Shown here in pieces: positions 53,501 to 61,712 of a stretch of DNA of 64,000 nucleotides. Source of the stretch: UBA7672 sp963784415 (GTDB lineage Bacteria > Pseudomonadota > Alphaproteobacteria > Caulobacterales > Hyphomonadaceae). Every line of letters begins with the position of its first letter. The first letter of the stretch is position 1. The notes beneath the pieces were generated by a model. That model saw only the letters and a program-made list of their open reading frames with translations. It did no database searches and was not told the DNA's origin. A program made the position numbers and the translations under genes. The stretch spans positions 992,001 to 1,056,000 of the forward strand of contig CAWARK010000014.1 in the NCBI GenBank assembly GCA_963784415.1, in the 5' to 3' direction.

Positions 53501-54058
53501 ATGAACTTTTCCACCAAACTGCCCCTGATAGCCCTTGCGATCCTCGCCCTGGCCGGCGCGGCCGTCGCCCAGCCGCCGGGCGGTCCAGGACCCGGAGGGC
53601 GCCATGGCGGCCCCTTCAGCCTCCTGGCCATGGACACCAATGCCGATGGCAAGCTGACCCGCGCGGAATTCGACGCCGGCCAGCGCGCCCGCTTCGCCGA
53701 GATCGACGCCAACAAGGACGGCTCTGCCACTCCGGAGGAATTCAGGAAGTTCCACGAGGCCAAGGGCGCCGAAATGAAGGCCGAATTGTCCAAGGCCCGC
53801 TTCGAGGCGCTCGACAAGGACAAGAATGGCCAGCTCAGCCCAGCTGAAATGGCTGCCGGCCCCGGCAAGGACGGTCGCGGCGGCCCGCGCGGCGAACACC
53901 GTCAGCACGGCAGACGCGGTGGCGATGATGACGCAAAGCCGGTGTCTTTCACCGAATTCAGCGCCCGCGGCGCCGAGGCCTTCACCCGTGCTGACGCGAA
54001 CAAGGACGGCACGGTTACCATAGCCGAGCTGCAGGCCCTGAAACCGGGCAAGCCGTAG
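53501..54058 (+). CDS. Secreted EF-hand calcium-binding protein
   Basis: A 185-residue protein with a signal peptide (MNFSTKLPLIALAILALAGAA...VAQ) and four EF-hand loops at about 45-56, 69-80, 105-116 and 165-176, each starting D-x-[ND]-x-[DN]-G (e.g. DTNADGKLT, DANKDGSAT, DKDKNGQLS, DANKDGTVT). Gly/Pro/His-rich linkers (PPGGPGPGGRHGG; GGPRGEHRQHGRRGG) might bind other metals. A strong terminator follows, then a two-component system on the same strand. It is probably a periplasmic calcium buffer or sensor. Confidence 0.88.
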   Translation: MNFSTKLPLIALAILALAGAAVAQPPGGPGPGGRHGGPFSLLAMDTNADGKLTRAEFDAGQRARFAEIDANKDGSATPEEFRKFHEAKGAEMKAELSKARFEALDKDKNGQLSPAEMAAGPGKDGRGGPRGEHRQHGRRGGDDDAKPVSFTEFSARGAEAFTRADANKDGTVTIAELQALKPGKP

Positions 54059-54120
54059 TGACCTGAGACGGGAGCACGGCTGCGTCCCCCCTCCCCCCAA
54101 TGGCGGCCATGTTCCTTGCT

Positions 54121-54169
54121 GCAGCCTGTTGCCTCGGGCCTCCCCGATGCAGCAGGCTGCTTTTCCTTT
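54121..54169 (+). terminator. Rho-independent terminator after the EF-hand gene
   Basis: GCAGCCTGTTGC (54121-54132) pairs with GCAGCAGGCTGC (54149-54160) with one G-T pair; the stem is extended by CTCGGG/CCCGA inside, and it is followed by TTTTCCTTT. Confidence 0.85.
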
Positions 54170-54186
54170 AGAAGGCCGGAATCGGT

Positions 54187-54903
54187 ATGAGCCAGAGCCT
54201 GCTGATCGTCGAAGACGAGGCCTCCATCCGGGAGCCGCTCGTCAAGTATTTCGGCAATAACCAGTTCCGGGTCAAAGCCGCATCGAACGCGGCGGAGGCC
54301 CGCGTGTTATTGGCGGGCCATGCGTTCGATCTCGTGATCGCCGACATCATGATGCCGGGCGAGGACGGGCTCAGCCTGTGCCGCCACATCCGCTCGACCA
54401 GCAACCTGCCGGTCATCCTGCTGACGGCGCGCGCCGAAGAGCTCGACCGCATTCTCGGCCTCGAAGTCGGCGCGGACGACTACGTCACCAAGCCCTTCAG
54501 CCCACGCGAACTGCTCGCCCGCGTGAAGGCCGTCATCCGCCGCACCAACAGTCTGCCACCCAAACAGGGCACGCCCGCCGACACGCCGTCCTATGCTTTC
54601 GGAAGGTGGATCTTGAAAACCGGCGAGCGTGAGCTGGTCGATTCAGACGGCGTGACCGTTCCGCTGTCGTCAGGCGAATACGCTTTGCTGCTCGTGTTGA
54701 TCGAACGTCCGCGACTGGTGCTTACCCGCGACCAGCTGCTCGACCTGACACAAGGCCGCGAGGCCAGCATGTTCGATCGATCGATCGACAACCAGATCAG
54801 TCGCCTGCGCCGCAAGATCGAAGACGATCCGAAGACGCCCAAATACATCAAGACAGTCTGGGGCGGCGGCTACAGTTTCTCTACCGAGGTCAGGAAGCAG
54901 TGA
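54187..54903 (+). CDS. OmpR-family response regulator
   Basis: A 238-residue regulator with a receiver domain (1-120; Asp in LVIADIMMPGEDG, Lys in YVTKPFSP) and a winged-helix DNA-binding domain (about 140-235; LSSGEYALLLVLIERP, LDLTQGREASMFDRSIDNQISRLRRKIEDDP, VWGGGYSF). It starts 18 bases after a terminator, so its promoter must be close or transcription reads through. The stop overlaps the kinase GTG (GTGA). Confidence 0.95.
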   Translation: MSQSLLIVEDEASIREPLVKYFGNNQFRVKAASNAAEARVLLAGHAFDLVIADIMMPGEDGLSLCRHIRSTSNLPVILLTARAEELDRILGLEVGADDYVTKPFSPRELLARVKAVIRRTNSLPPKQGTPADTPSYAFGRWILKTGERELVDSDGVTVPLSSGEYALLLVLIERPRLVLTRDQLLDLTQGREASMFDRSIDNQISRLRRKIEDDPKTPKYIKTVWGGGYSFSTEVRKQ

Positions 54904-56432
54904 AGTCCTTCCTTCCGAAAAACCTTCCGGGACAACTCGCGCTGGTGATCGCGGTCGCGCTGCTGGTCGCCAGCACGGTAAACTTCGTCCTGTTGCTCGG
55001 AGAGCGACAGCGCGCGGCGCTGATCGAACAGAGCGGTCCGCCCATGGCGCGCTTTGCTGACGTCGCCGCTATCGTCTTTGCCGACCCGCCTATTGAACTT
55101 CAGCGTCCGAACCTGCTTGGCAGGCCACAAGGGCCGGGCCGCTATTCGTTGCAACCAAACAACCTGATCGACAGGCATGGCCTGCACCGCGATTCAGGCC
55201 TGGAAGAGCGCCTGCGCGAGGCGCTGTCTGATGCAGGCGTCAAACCCGTTGAGATCCGCGCGTCGACCCGCACACTCTCCCGTCCCGACAACATCAGCGA
55301 CGCCATAAGTGCACTTGCCCGCAATCGGGACCGCGACCGGGGACCTGATGGCCCGCCAAGAGACTTTGGCCCACAGGGTCCAGGCTCGGGCTTCGGGATG
55401 GGTCCGATGGAAGATCGCGGCGGACCGGACCGCGAGCCGCCGCCAATGATGCGCGAATTGCGCGAAATCCTGTTGTCCGCGCAACTGCCTGATGGTCGCT
55501 GGCTGAGCAGCTTCACCATGTCGCCGGAAACCACGCGCGGAGATGTATTCCTGCTTGGCGCGAGCACATTCGTGATCTTCATCTGCGTCTTTGCCGCCGC
55601 GCTCCTGGTCGCCAGCCGACTGTCGCGGCCGTTGCGCGATCTTGCGGCGGCTGCCGCCCGCGTCGGCGACGTGGACGAACCGCAGCAGGTTGTTGCGCGT
55701 GGGCCCGGCGACGTGCAGCAGACCATCACAGCGTTCAACGCCATGAGCCGCCGTGTCAGTCAGCTGCTACGCGAGAAGGACGTGATGCTGGGCGCGCTGG
55801 GTCACGACCTGCGCACGCCCCTCGCCTCGCTGCGGATACGACTGGAGACGATGGAGCCGGAGGCCGAGCGGCTGAAGGCCGTTCGCACCATCGAGGAAAC
55901 AACCGAATTGCTGGAAGACATTCTGGAGCTGTCGCGGCAGGGCAAGTCGCGGGAGCCGGAACGCACCATGGATGTGTCCATTCTGGTCGAGGACATGGTC
56001 GAAGACTATGCCGAGACAGGCGCGCCGGTGACGCTGGTATCCACGCAGCGATCCGTCGCAGTGTGCCGCCCCGTGCTGATGCGGCGGGCATTGCGCAACC
56101 TGATCGACAATGCCGCCACCTATGGCGGCGCGGCGCGCGTGACCGTGGGAAACGGCGCCGGCGCGCTCAGCATCCATATCGATGATGATGGTCCGGGCAT
56201 GACGGACGAGGCGCTGAGCAAGGCCACCGATCCCTTCTATCGCGGGGAAGCTTCACGCAACAGCTCGACGGGCGGCGCAGGACTTGGTCTCACTTTGTGC
56301 GAAGCAATCGCGCGCGCCCACGGTGGATCTCTGACCCTGCAGAACCGGACCCCGCACGGCCTGCGCGCGACAATCAAGCTGCCGCTGGCGACGCCCCAGG
56401 GCGCCGCCTCCCCGCCCGCAACGGCACGCTGA
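54900..56432 (+). CDS. Sensor histidine kinase with proline-rich periplasmic region
   Basis: A 510-residue kinase: TM1 (about 14-35), a periplasmic part (36-215) including a Arg/Asp/Pro/Gly-rich stretch around residues 140-180, TM2 (about 220-242), HAMP, H-box LGALGHDLRTPLASLRIRLE, N-box RNLIDNAATYG, and GPGMTDEAL/GAGLGLTLCEAIARAHGG. It starts at a GTG overlapping the regulator stop. By overall layout it resembles EnvZ/CpxA-like envelope sensors; the signal is unknown. The EF-hand protein upstream is a candidate partner. Confidence 0.92.
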   Translation: MKSFLPKNLPGQLALVIAVALLVASTVNFVLLLGERQRAALIEQSGPPMARFADVAAIVFADPPIELQRPNLLGRPQGPGRYSLQPNNLIDRHGLHRDSGLEERLREALSDAGVKPVEIRASTRTLSRPDNISDAISALARNRDRDRGPDGPPRDFGPQGPGSGFGMGPMEDRGGPDREPPPMMRELREILLSAQLPDGRWLSSFTMSPETTRGDVFLLGASTFVIFICVFAAALLVASRLSRPLRDLAAAAARVGDVDEPQQVVARGPGDVQQTITAFNAMSRRVSQLLREKDVMLGALGHDLRTPLASLRIRLETMEPEAERLKAVRTIEETTELLEDILELSRQGKSREPERTMDVSILVEDMVEDYAETGAPVTLVSTQRSVAVCRPVLMRRALRNLIDNAATYGGAARVTVGNGAGALSIHIDDDGPGMTDEALSKATDPFYRGEASRNSSTGGAGLGLTLCEAIARAHGGSLTLQNRTPHGLRATIKLPLATPQGAASPPATAR

Positions 56433-56452
56433 CCCGATTCAGGGCTCCGTGC

Positions 56453-58159
56453 TCAGGTCAGCGGTCTGCCCTTGGTTTCCGGCAGCAGGAAAAGCGTCGT
56501 CACGATACCGATGATGCCGAACACGACCGGATACCAGAGACCGGCGAAGACATCGCCCGTCGCTGTCGCGATCGCGAAAGCCGTCATCGGCATGAAGCCA
56601 CCGACCCAGCCGACACCAATATGGTAAGGCACCGACAACGCCGTGTACCGCACGCGCGTCGGGAACATCTCCACCAGCGTCGCAGCCATCGGGCCATAGA
56701 GCGCCGTCGCCGCAATAACGATGGCGAGAAATCCGCCCACGATCAGTGGCCAGTTGAAATTGTCGGCCTGCGTCTGGAACTCGGCCATCGTGGTCGGCGG
56801 CTTGATCGGCGCGGGATAGCCGGCCACCTTCAGGGCTTCTGCAAGGCCCGCGTTGATAGCCTTGGCGTGCGCATCGAGCGCGGGCTTGTCGAGGCCCGTT
56901 CCATCACCAGCTGGCGTCCTCTGGTCGGCGTTCTCGCCGATCTGCACTGACGTCAGCGTGCCCGGCAATTCTGACTTGATGGTGAACCCGATGCCGGCAT
57001 TGGTGAGATAGACGCGTGCGATATCACAGCCCGTCTCGTACTTACGGCCACCCAGCAGGTCGAACTGGAACGAGCACGAAGCCGGATCGGCATGAATGAC
57101 GACGGCTTCTTCCTTTTGCGCCGTCAGCAGCGGGCCATTGGTTCCGGCCGAGAACGCCTGGAAGCCCGGGATCATCGCCAGTACCGACAGCACCATCCCG
57201 AAGAGCAGCACCGGCTTGCGGCCGATGCGGTCCGACAGCCAGCCGAAGAAAACGTAAAGCGGGATCGATACCAGCGTTGCGCCGATGAGGAATACGTTCG
57301 CCCAGACGCCCGGCAGCTTCATGAAGCGCTCGAGGAAAATCTGCGTGTACGAGAATGCGCACCACCAGATCGCGCCCTGCGCCATCAGGAAGGCGAAGAT
57401 CGACAGGATGACCAGCCGGAGGTTCTCCCACTTCAGGAACACTTCCGCATAGGGAGCGCGGCTGAGCGTGCCGGCGGCTTTCATCTTCTCGAACTCGGGG
57501 CTCTCATGCAGCTTCAGTCGCATCCACACCGAAACGGCGACAAGAAGCGCGGACGCAAGGAACGGTATGCGCCAGCCCCAGGCCACGAACTGCGCTTCCC
57601 CCAGGATCGCACGCGTGCTCAGCACGACCGCCAGCGCGCCCATCAGGCCGAACGCAGCGGATGACTGGATCCAGGCCGTCGACTCGCCGCGATGATGAGG
57701 CTCGCAATGCTCGGCGACATAGATCGCCGCGCCGCCGTATTCGCCCCCGATGGCCATGCCCTGCAGGATTCGCAACAGGACAAGCAACAGGGCGCTCAAT
57801 CCCATGAGTTCCTTGCTATCGGGCAAGAGGCCAATAGCGAAGGTGGTTCCGCCCATGATGATGACGGTAGCGAGGAACGCGCCCTTGCGCCCAAACCGGT
57901 CACCCATCCGGCCGAATATGAGCGCGCCGAGCGGCCGGAAGAACAACCCCGCCGCGAACACGGCCAGCGTCGCCAGTGTGGCGTTCGCCTCCCCGATCTC
58001 AGCGGCGTTGAAAAACTTCGCGGCAAAAATGCTAGTGAGCGAGCCGTATACGAAGAAATCATACCATTCGAACGCTGTCCCGGCCGCCGAGGCCACGACC
58101 ACCGTCCGCAGCGGCGTCGCCGGCTGTTGTTCAGCCGCATCCGGCGTCGCCAATTCCAT
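56453..58159 (-). CDS. MFS transporter of the metabolite:H+ symporter type with large external insert
   Basis: About 568 residues. The first half, GTAFEWYDFFVYGSLTSIFA, GRMGDRFGRKGAFLAT and GGEYGGAAIYVAEH, marks the MHS group (shikimate, proline/betaine, citrate transporters). Between the seventh or eighth helix pair and the rest there is a non-membrane insert of about 120 residues (bases about 56757-57125) with two cysteines (ASCSFQF, ETGCDIA). ATG 58159 is chosen because GGGAG precedes it; an in-frame start eight codons upstream lacks a site. The substrate is unknown. Confidence 0.88.
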   Translation of the reverse strand: MELATPDAAEQQPATPLRTVVVASAAGTAFEWYDFFVYGSLTSIFAAKFFNAAEIGEANATLATLAVFAAGLFFRPLGALIFGRMGDRFGRKGAFLATVIIMGGTTFAIGLLPDSKELMGLSALLLVLLRILQGMAIGGEYGGAAIYVAEHCEPHHRGESTAWIQSSAAFGLMGALAVVLSTRAILGEAQFVAWGWRIPFLASALLVAVSVWMRLKLHESPEFEKMKAAGTLSRAPYAEVFLKWENLRLVILSIFAFLMAQGAIWWCAFSYTQIFLERFMKLPGVWANVFLIGATLVSIPLYVFFGWLSDRIGRKPVLLFGMVLSVLAMIPGFQAFSAGTNGPLLTAQKEEAVVIHADPASCSFQFDLLGGRKYETGCDIARVYLTNAGIGFTIKSELPGTLTSVQIGENADQRTPAGDGTGLDKPALDAHAKAINAGLAEALKVAGYPAPIKPPTTMAEFQTQADNFNWPLIVGGFLAIVIAATALYGPMAATLVEMFPTRVRYTALSVPYHIGVGWVGGFMPMTAFAIATATGDVFAGLWYPVVFGIIGIVTTLFLLPETKGRPLT

Positions 58160-58312
58160 CGCGTTCTCCCAAGTCGGTAGCATTCTTGTTGTTGCCGGCA
58201 GACCTGCACCAGAACGCCCCCTTTCGCCAGAGGCCGCCCGAATCCGTTGAATTCTGCCGTTGCGGAGGCTCTACTCGCAACGCCTGTCAGACCCCAAGGG
58301 AATCGCCGACCA

Positions 58313-60238
58313 ATGAAACTGCGCCTGGCCCTTCTTGTTGCTGCTCTTCTCGCCGCCCCGATCTCTGCCCAGCAAGCCGTCCGCTCGGCGCCGCAGCCTC
58401 AATTCTACGCCCCTGCCCTGCCCGCGCTGAAGGACGAGGCGTACCCAGGCGTCGTCACGCTCGAGGTGGACGCCACCGATCTCGACCGGCGGATCTTCAA
58501 CATCCGGCAGCGCATCCCGGTGGCGAAGTCCGGTCCGCTGACGCTGGTTTATGCGCAGTGGATTCCGGGCAACCACGCGCCGCGCGGGCCGATCTACAAT
58601 TATGCAGGCTTGAAGATCACCGCCAACGGCAAGGTTATCCCTTGGCGGCGCGACCCCGCCGACGTCTACGCCTTCCATGTCGACGTGCCGCAGGGCGCCA
58701 AGGCCATCAACGTCGAGGCCATGTTCCTGACGCCGATCGAAGCCGCACAAGGCCCGATCATGATGACGCCGGAAATGCTGCGGCTCAACTGGTACGTCGC
58801 GGCGCTTTATCCGGCGGGTCACTATGCGCGACGCATCAACTTCGATGTCAGCGTCAGGCTGCCGCTCGGCTGGGACTACGCGACAGCGCTGGAGACTACC
58901 TCCTCCGCGAATGGCGTCGTGCGCTTCAAGACGGACTCATGGGAAACCGTGATCGACAGCCCGCTGTTCGCCGGCAAGTACATGCGCAAATTCGATCTCG
59001 ACCCCGGCGGCCGCTCGCGCGTCACGCTGAACATCATGGGCGATGAAGCGGGACAGGTAGACCCCTCTCCCGAGATCATCGAAGTCCACCGCAATCTCGT
59101 GAGGCAGGCAGACAAGCTATACGGCGCGCGGCACTTCAACCACTACGACCTGCTACTGTCCGTCAGCGACAAGCTGGCCGGTTCCGGCGTCGAACATCAG
59201 CGATCAAGCGACAACGGGACAACCTCGGGCTACTTCACCGCGTGGAGCACCGGCTTTATCAGCAAGGATCTGCTGGCGCACGAATACACGCACTCATGGA
59301 ATGGCAAATACCGCCGGCCCGCAGATCTCTGGACGCCCTCTTTCAACACCCCGATGCGCAACAGCCTGCTGTGGGTCTATGAGGGCCAGACGCAATACTG
59401 GGGCAACGTCCTAGCCGCGCGCGCGGGCTTCGTCACGAAGCAACAGGCGCTCGACCTCATCGCCAGCAATGCCGCCGGCTACGACATGCAGACCGGCCGC
59501 GAGTGGCGACCACTTGCTGACACCACGAATGACCCCATCATCGCGGCACGACGCTCTCTGCCCTGGCAAAACTGGCAACGCAGCGAGGACTACTATCGCG
59601 AGGGCCAGTTGATCTGGATGGATGCCGACACGCTGATCCGCGAAAAATCGGGCGGCAAGAAATCTCTCGATGATTTCGCAAAGGCCTTCTTCGGTGTGAA
59701 TGACGGCGACTGGGGCCAGCTCACCTATACGCGCAAGGACCTCGTCGCGACGCTCAACAAGATCCAGCCGTTCGACTGGGAAGGCTTCTTCGCCGCCCGC
59801 GTCGACGCAGTCGCGCCCACGGCGCCGCTCGCAGGCCTGGAGCGCGGCGGCTACCGGCTCGTCTATGGCGACACGCCGAATACCGTGTGGCGCGAAGGCG
59901 AGGCTCGCACGCGCGCCGCCAACCTGCTCTACTCGATCGGGCTATCAGCGGACGTGGCCGGCAAGATCACGCTCATTCAGTGGGACGGCCCCGCTTGGAA
60001 AGCTGGCCTCACAACCGCTCTGACCATCTCGGCCGTCAACGGGCAGAGCTATACCTCAGATCGCCTCAGGGCGGCGGTTGCAGGAACAAAGGGCGGCACG
60101 CCTGTCGACCTTCTGGTCAAGGCCGGTGACACAATCAAGACCGTCCGGCTCGATTACGCAGGAGGCCCCCGCTATCCGCGGCTGGAGCGTATCCCCGGTA
60201 AGCCGGCCTATCTCGACGACATCCTCGCGCCCCGCTGA
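58313..60238 (+). CDS. M61-family metallopeptidase with PDZ domain
   Basis: About 641 residues. A signal peptide (MKLRLALLVAALLAAPISAQ) precedes an N-terminal beta domain. The zinc site is HEYTHSWNGKYRRP (His323, Glu324, His327), then the downstream Glu in LLWVYEGQTQYWG. A C-terminal PDZ-like domain (about 540-635, GKITLIQWDGPAWKAGLTTALTI) closes the protein. Family members are glycyl/alanyl aminopeptidases of the periplasm or outside. It is divergent from the MFS gene. Confidence 0.93.
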   Translation: MKLRLALLVAALLAAPISAQQAVRSAPQPQFYAPALPALKDEAYPGVVTLEVDATDLDRRIFNIRQRIPVAKSGPLTLVYAQWIPGNHAPRGPIYNYAGLKITANGKVIPWRRDPADVYAFHVDVPQGAKAINVEAMFLTPIEAAQGPIMMTPEMLRLNWYVAALYPAGHYARRINFDVSVRLPLGWDYATALETTSSANGVVRFKTDSWETVIDSPLFAGKYMRKFDLDPGGRSRVTLNIMGDEAGQVDPSPEIIEVHRNLVRQADKLYGARHFNHYDLLLSVSDKLAGSGVEHQRSSDNGTTSGYFTAWSTGFISKDLLAHEYTHSWNGKYRRPADLWTPSFNTPMRNSLLWVYEGQTQYWGNVLAARAGFVTKQQALDLIASNAAGYDMQTGREWRPLADTTNDPIIAARRSLPWQNWQRSEDYYREGQLIWMDADTLIREKSGGKKSLDDFAKAFFGVNDGDWGQLTYTRKDLVATLNKIQPFDWEGFFAARVDAVAPTAPLAGLERGGYRLVYGDTPNTVWREGEARTRAANLLYSIGLSADVAGKITLIQWDGPAWKAGLTTALTISAVNGQSYTSDRLRAAVAGTKGGTPVDLLVKAGDTIKTVRLDYAGGPRYPRLERIPGKPAYLDDILAPR

Positions 60239-60239
60239 T

Positions 60240-61628
60240 CTATTTGGGCGGCTCGGCCGGCGGGAAGAATGCGCCGGGCGGGCCTGCATACTGGATGGGG
60301 CTGGCAAAGCCGGCGACCGACAACGTCTGCACGCCAAAGAAATGGTCATCGAGCACGACGTCCTTGACGACGAACTCTAATGTGTTGGCTGGCACGTCGA
60401 TGCTGTGCTGCCAGGTCGGTGAAATCGTATCGCGCCACCATATGCGGTACGTCGCGACTCCGGCCGTGGCAGTCCACTTCACCGTTGTGTCGTCGGACAA
60501 GGCGCCATTGACCGTCACTTCGACTGGCGGGGGCGGCGCGGCGGCGAGGCTCGCCAAAGCCATCGCATTGAGACGCGTCACACGCGCAAGGTAAGCGAAG
60601 TCGACATACTCGATCGTGTCGCCGAAAAAGACGCCATTTTCCGTGCGAACATTCTGGTGCTGGTGGTTCCAGTTCTCGGCGCCTTCGGTGACCCGGATGG
60701 CCGGATAGCCTGCGTCCTGAAACGGCGTCTGGTCGCCGCCCCGACCATAGCGGTCGCGCCGGTAGATCATGCGGACGCTGAAGTCCGGCATGTGATCCTC
60801 GGCGACCTGCGCCATGTAGCGCGCGAGACTGCGCGATGGGCTGTCCACCTCGCCGCCATTCACCTTGCGAGCGTTGGCCATTGCTGCCGTCTCGGTTGCA
60901 CGCACGCCTTCGGAGAAGACACGCACGGTCTTGTCGTCGACCGTGCCATTAAGCCCGCGCGAATTGCCGACGATGTCGTTGTTGAGCACCGCCTCCACCT
61001 GCCAGCCCTGGCTCTTCGCATAGGCTGCGAGGATGGTTCCGCCCGAAAGCCCCTGCTCTTCCCCGCTCAGCGCCGCATAGACGATCGTGGCGGCGAATTT
61101 CTGGTGCGACAGGATGCGGGCAGACTCGATGACGGCCGCCACACCAGATGCGTCGTCATTGGCGCCCGGCGCGTCGTCGGTGATGTTCTCATTGGTCGAG
61201 TTGCGGCTGTCGAGGTGACCCTGAATGATGATGACGCGGTTGGGCTCGGTCGTGCCGCGCTGGATGGCGACGACATCCACCACCACTGTCGGTTGAGGAT
61301 AGCGGGCGCCCGTCACGGTGTCGGACGGCAGCGCGTGTTCCAGACAGCCGCCACAGGCATCGCCGATAGCTCGAAACTCACTTTCAACCCATTTGCGCGC
61401 AGCGCCAATGCCGCGCGCAGGAGACGTCTGGTCGGATATGGTCGAGCGTGTGCCGAACGAGACCATCTTTTCGATGTAACCGCGCAAGCGCGCCTCGCTC
61501 ACGCTGTTCGAGATCTGCGCAAGCGCGCTTTTGACGGCCGGTGCAGGCGCGGGTCCATCTGATCCGACGGTTGCGCAAGCTGCCGCCAGTAACCCGGCCG
61601 CCAATGCGCCCGCGACAATCGCTTTCAT
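60240..61628 (-). CDS. M28-family zinc aminopeptidase, lipoprotein
   Basis: A 462-residue exported peptidase with lipobox-like LLAAAC (Cys18). The dizinc site is visible as QGHLDSR (His, Asp), GANDDASGVAA (bridging Asp), SGEEQGLSGG (catalytic Glu), LNNDIVGNS (Asp) and HQHQNVRTENG (His). A C-terminal beta-rich segment (about 375-460, fibronectin-like) follows. It stops one base from the convergent M61 gene and diverges from the M14 gene, with 84 bases for both promoters. Confidence 0.92.
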   Translation of the reverse strand: MKAIVAGALAAGLLAAACATVGSDGPAPAPAVKSALAQISNSVSEARLRGYIEKMVSFGTRSTISDQTSPARGIGAARKWVESEFRAIGDACGGCLEHALPSDTVTGARYPQPTVVVDVVAIQRGTTEPNRVIIIQGHLDSRNSTNENITDDAPGANDDASGVAAVIESARILSHQKFAATIVYAALSGEEQGLSGGTILAAYAKSQGWQVEAVLNNDIVGNSRGLNGTVDDKTVRVFSEGVRATETAAMANARKVNGGEVDSPSRSLARYMAQVAEDHMPDFSVRMIYRRDRYGRGGDQTPFQDAGYPAIRVTEGAENWNHQHQNVRTENGVFFGDTIEYVDFAYLARVTRLNAMALASLAAAPPPPVEVTVNGALSDDTTVKWTATAGVATYRIWWRDTISPTWQHSIDVPANTLEFVVKDVVLDDHFFGVQTLSVAGFASPIQYAGPPGAFFPPAEPPK

Positions 61629-61712
61629 ATCTGTCTCCCGTCTCGCTTGCGCCAGGATGCTAGGCTGATGCTAGAACGGGGCACAAGTCTCGTGCCGAGG
61701 ATGTCATCCGCA

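Noticed and set aside
53570..53605. GGCGGTCCAGG resembling the palindromic element core inside the EF-hand gene
   Set aside because: Only a partial match in a Pro/Gly-coding stretch; no matching left arm or loop.
53252..54100. Long N-terminal extension of the secF frame on the minus strand
   Set aside because: The extension is antisense to the EF-hand gene; SecF homology begins at the ATG at 53251.
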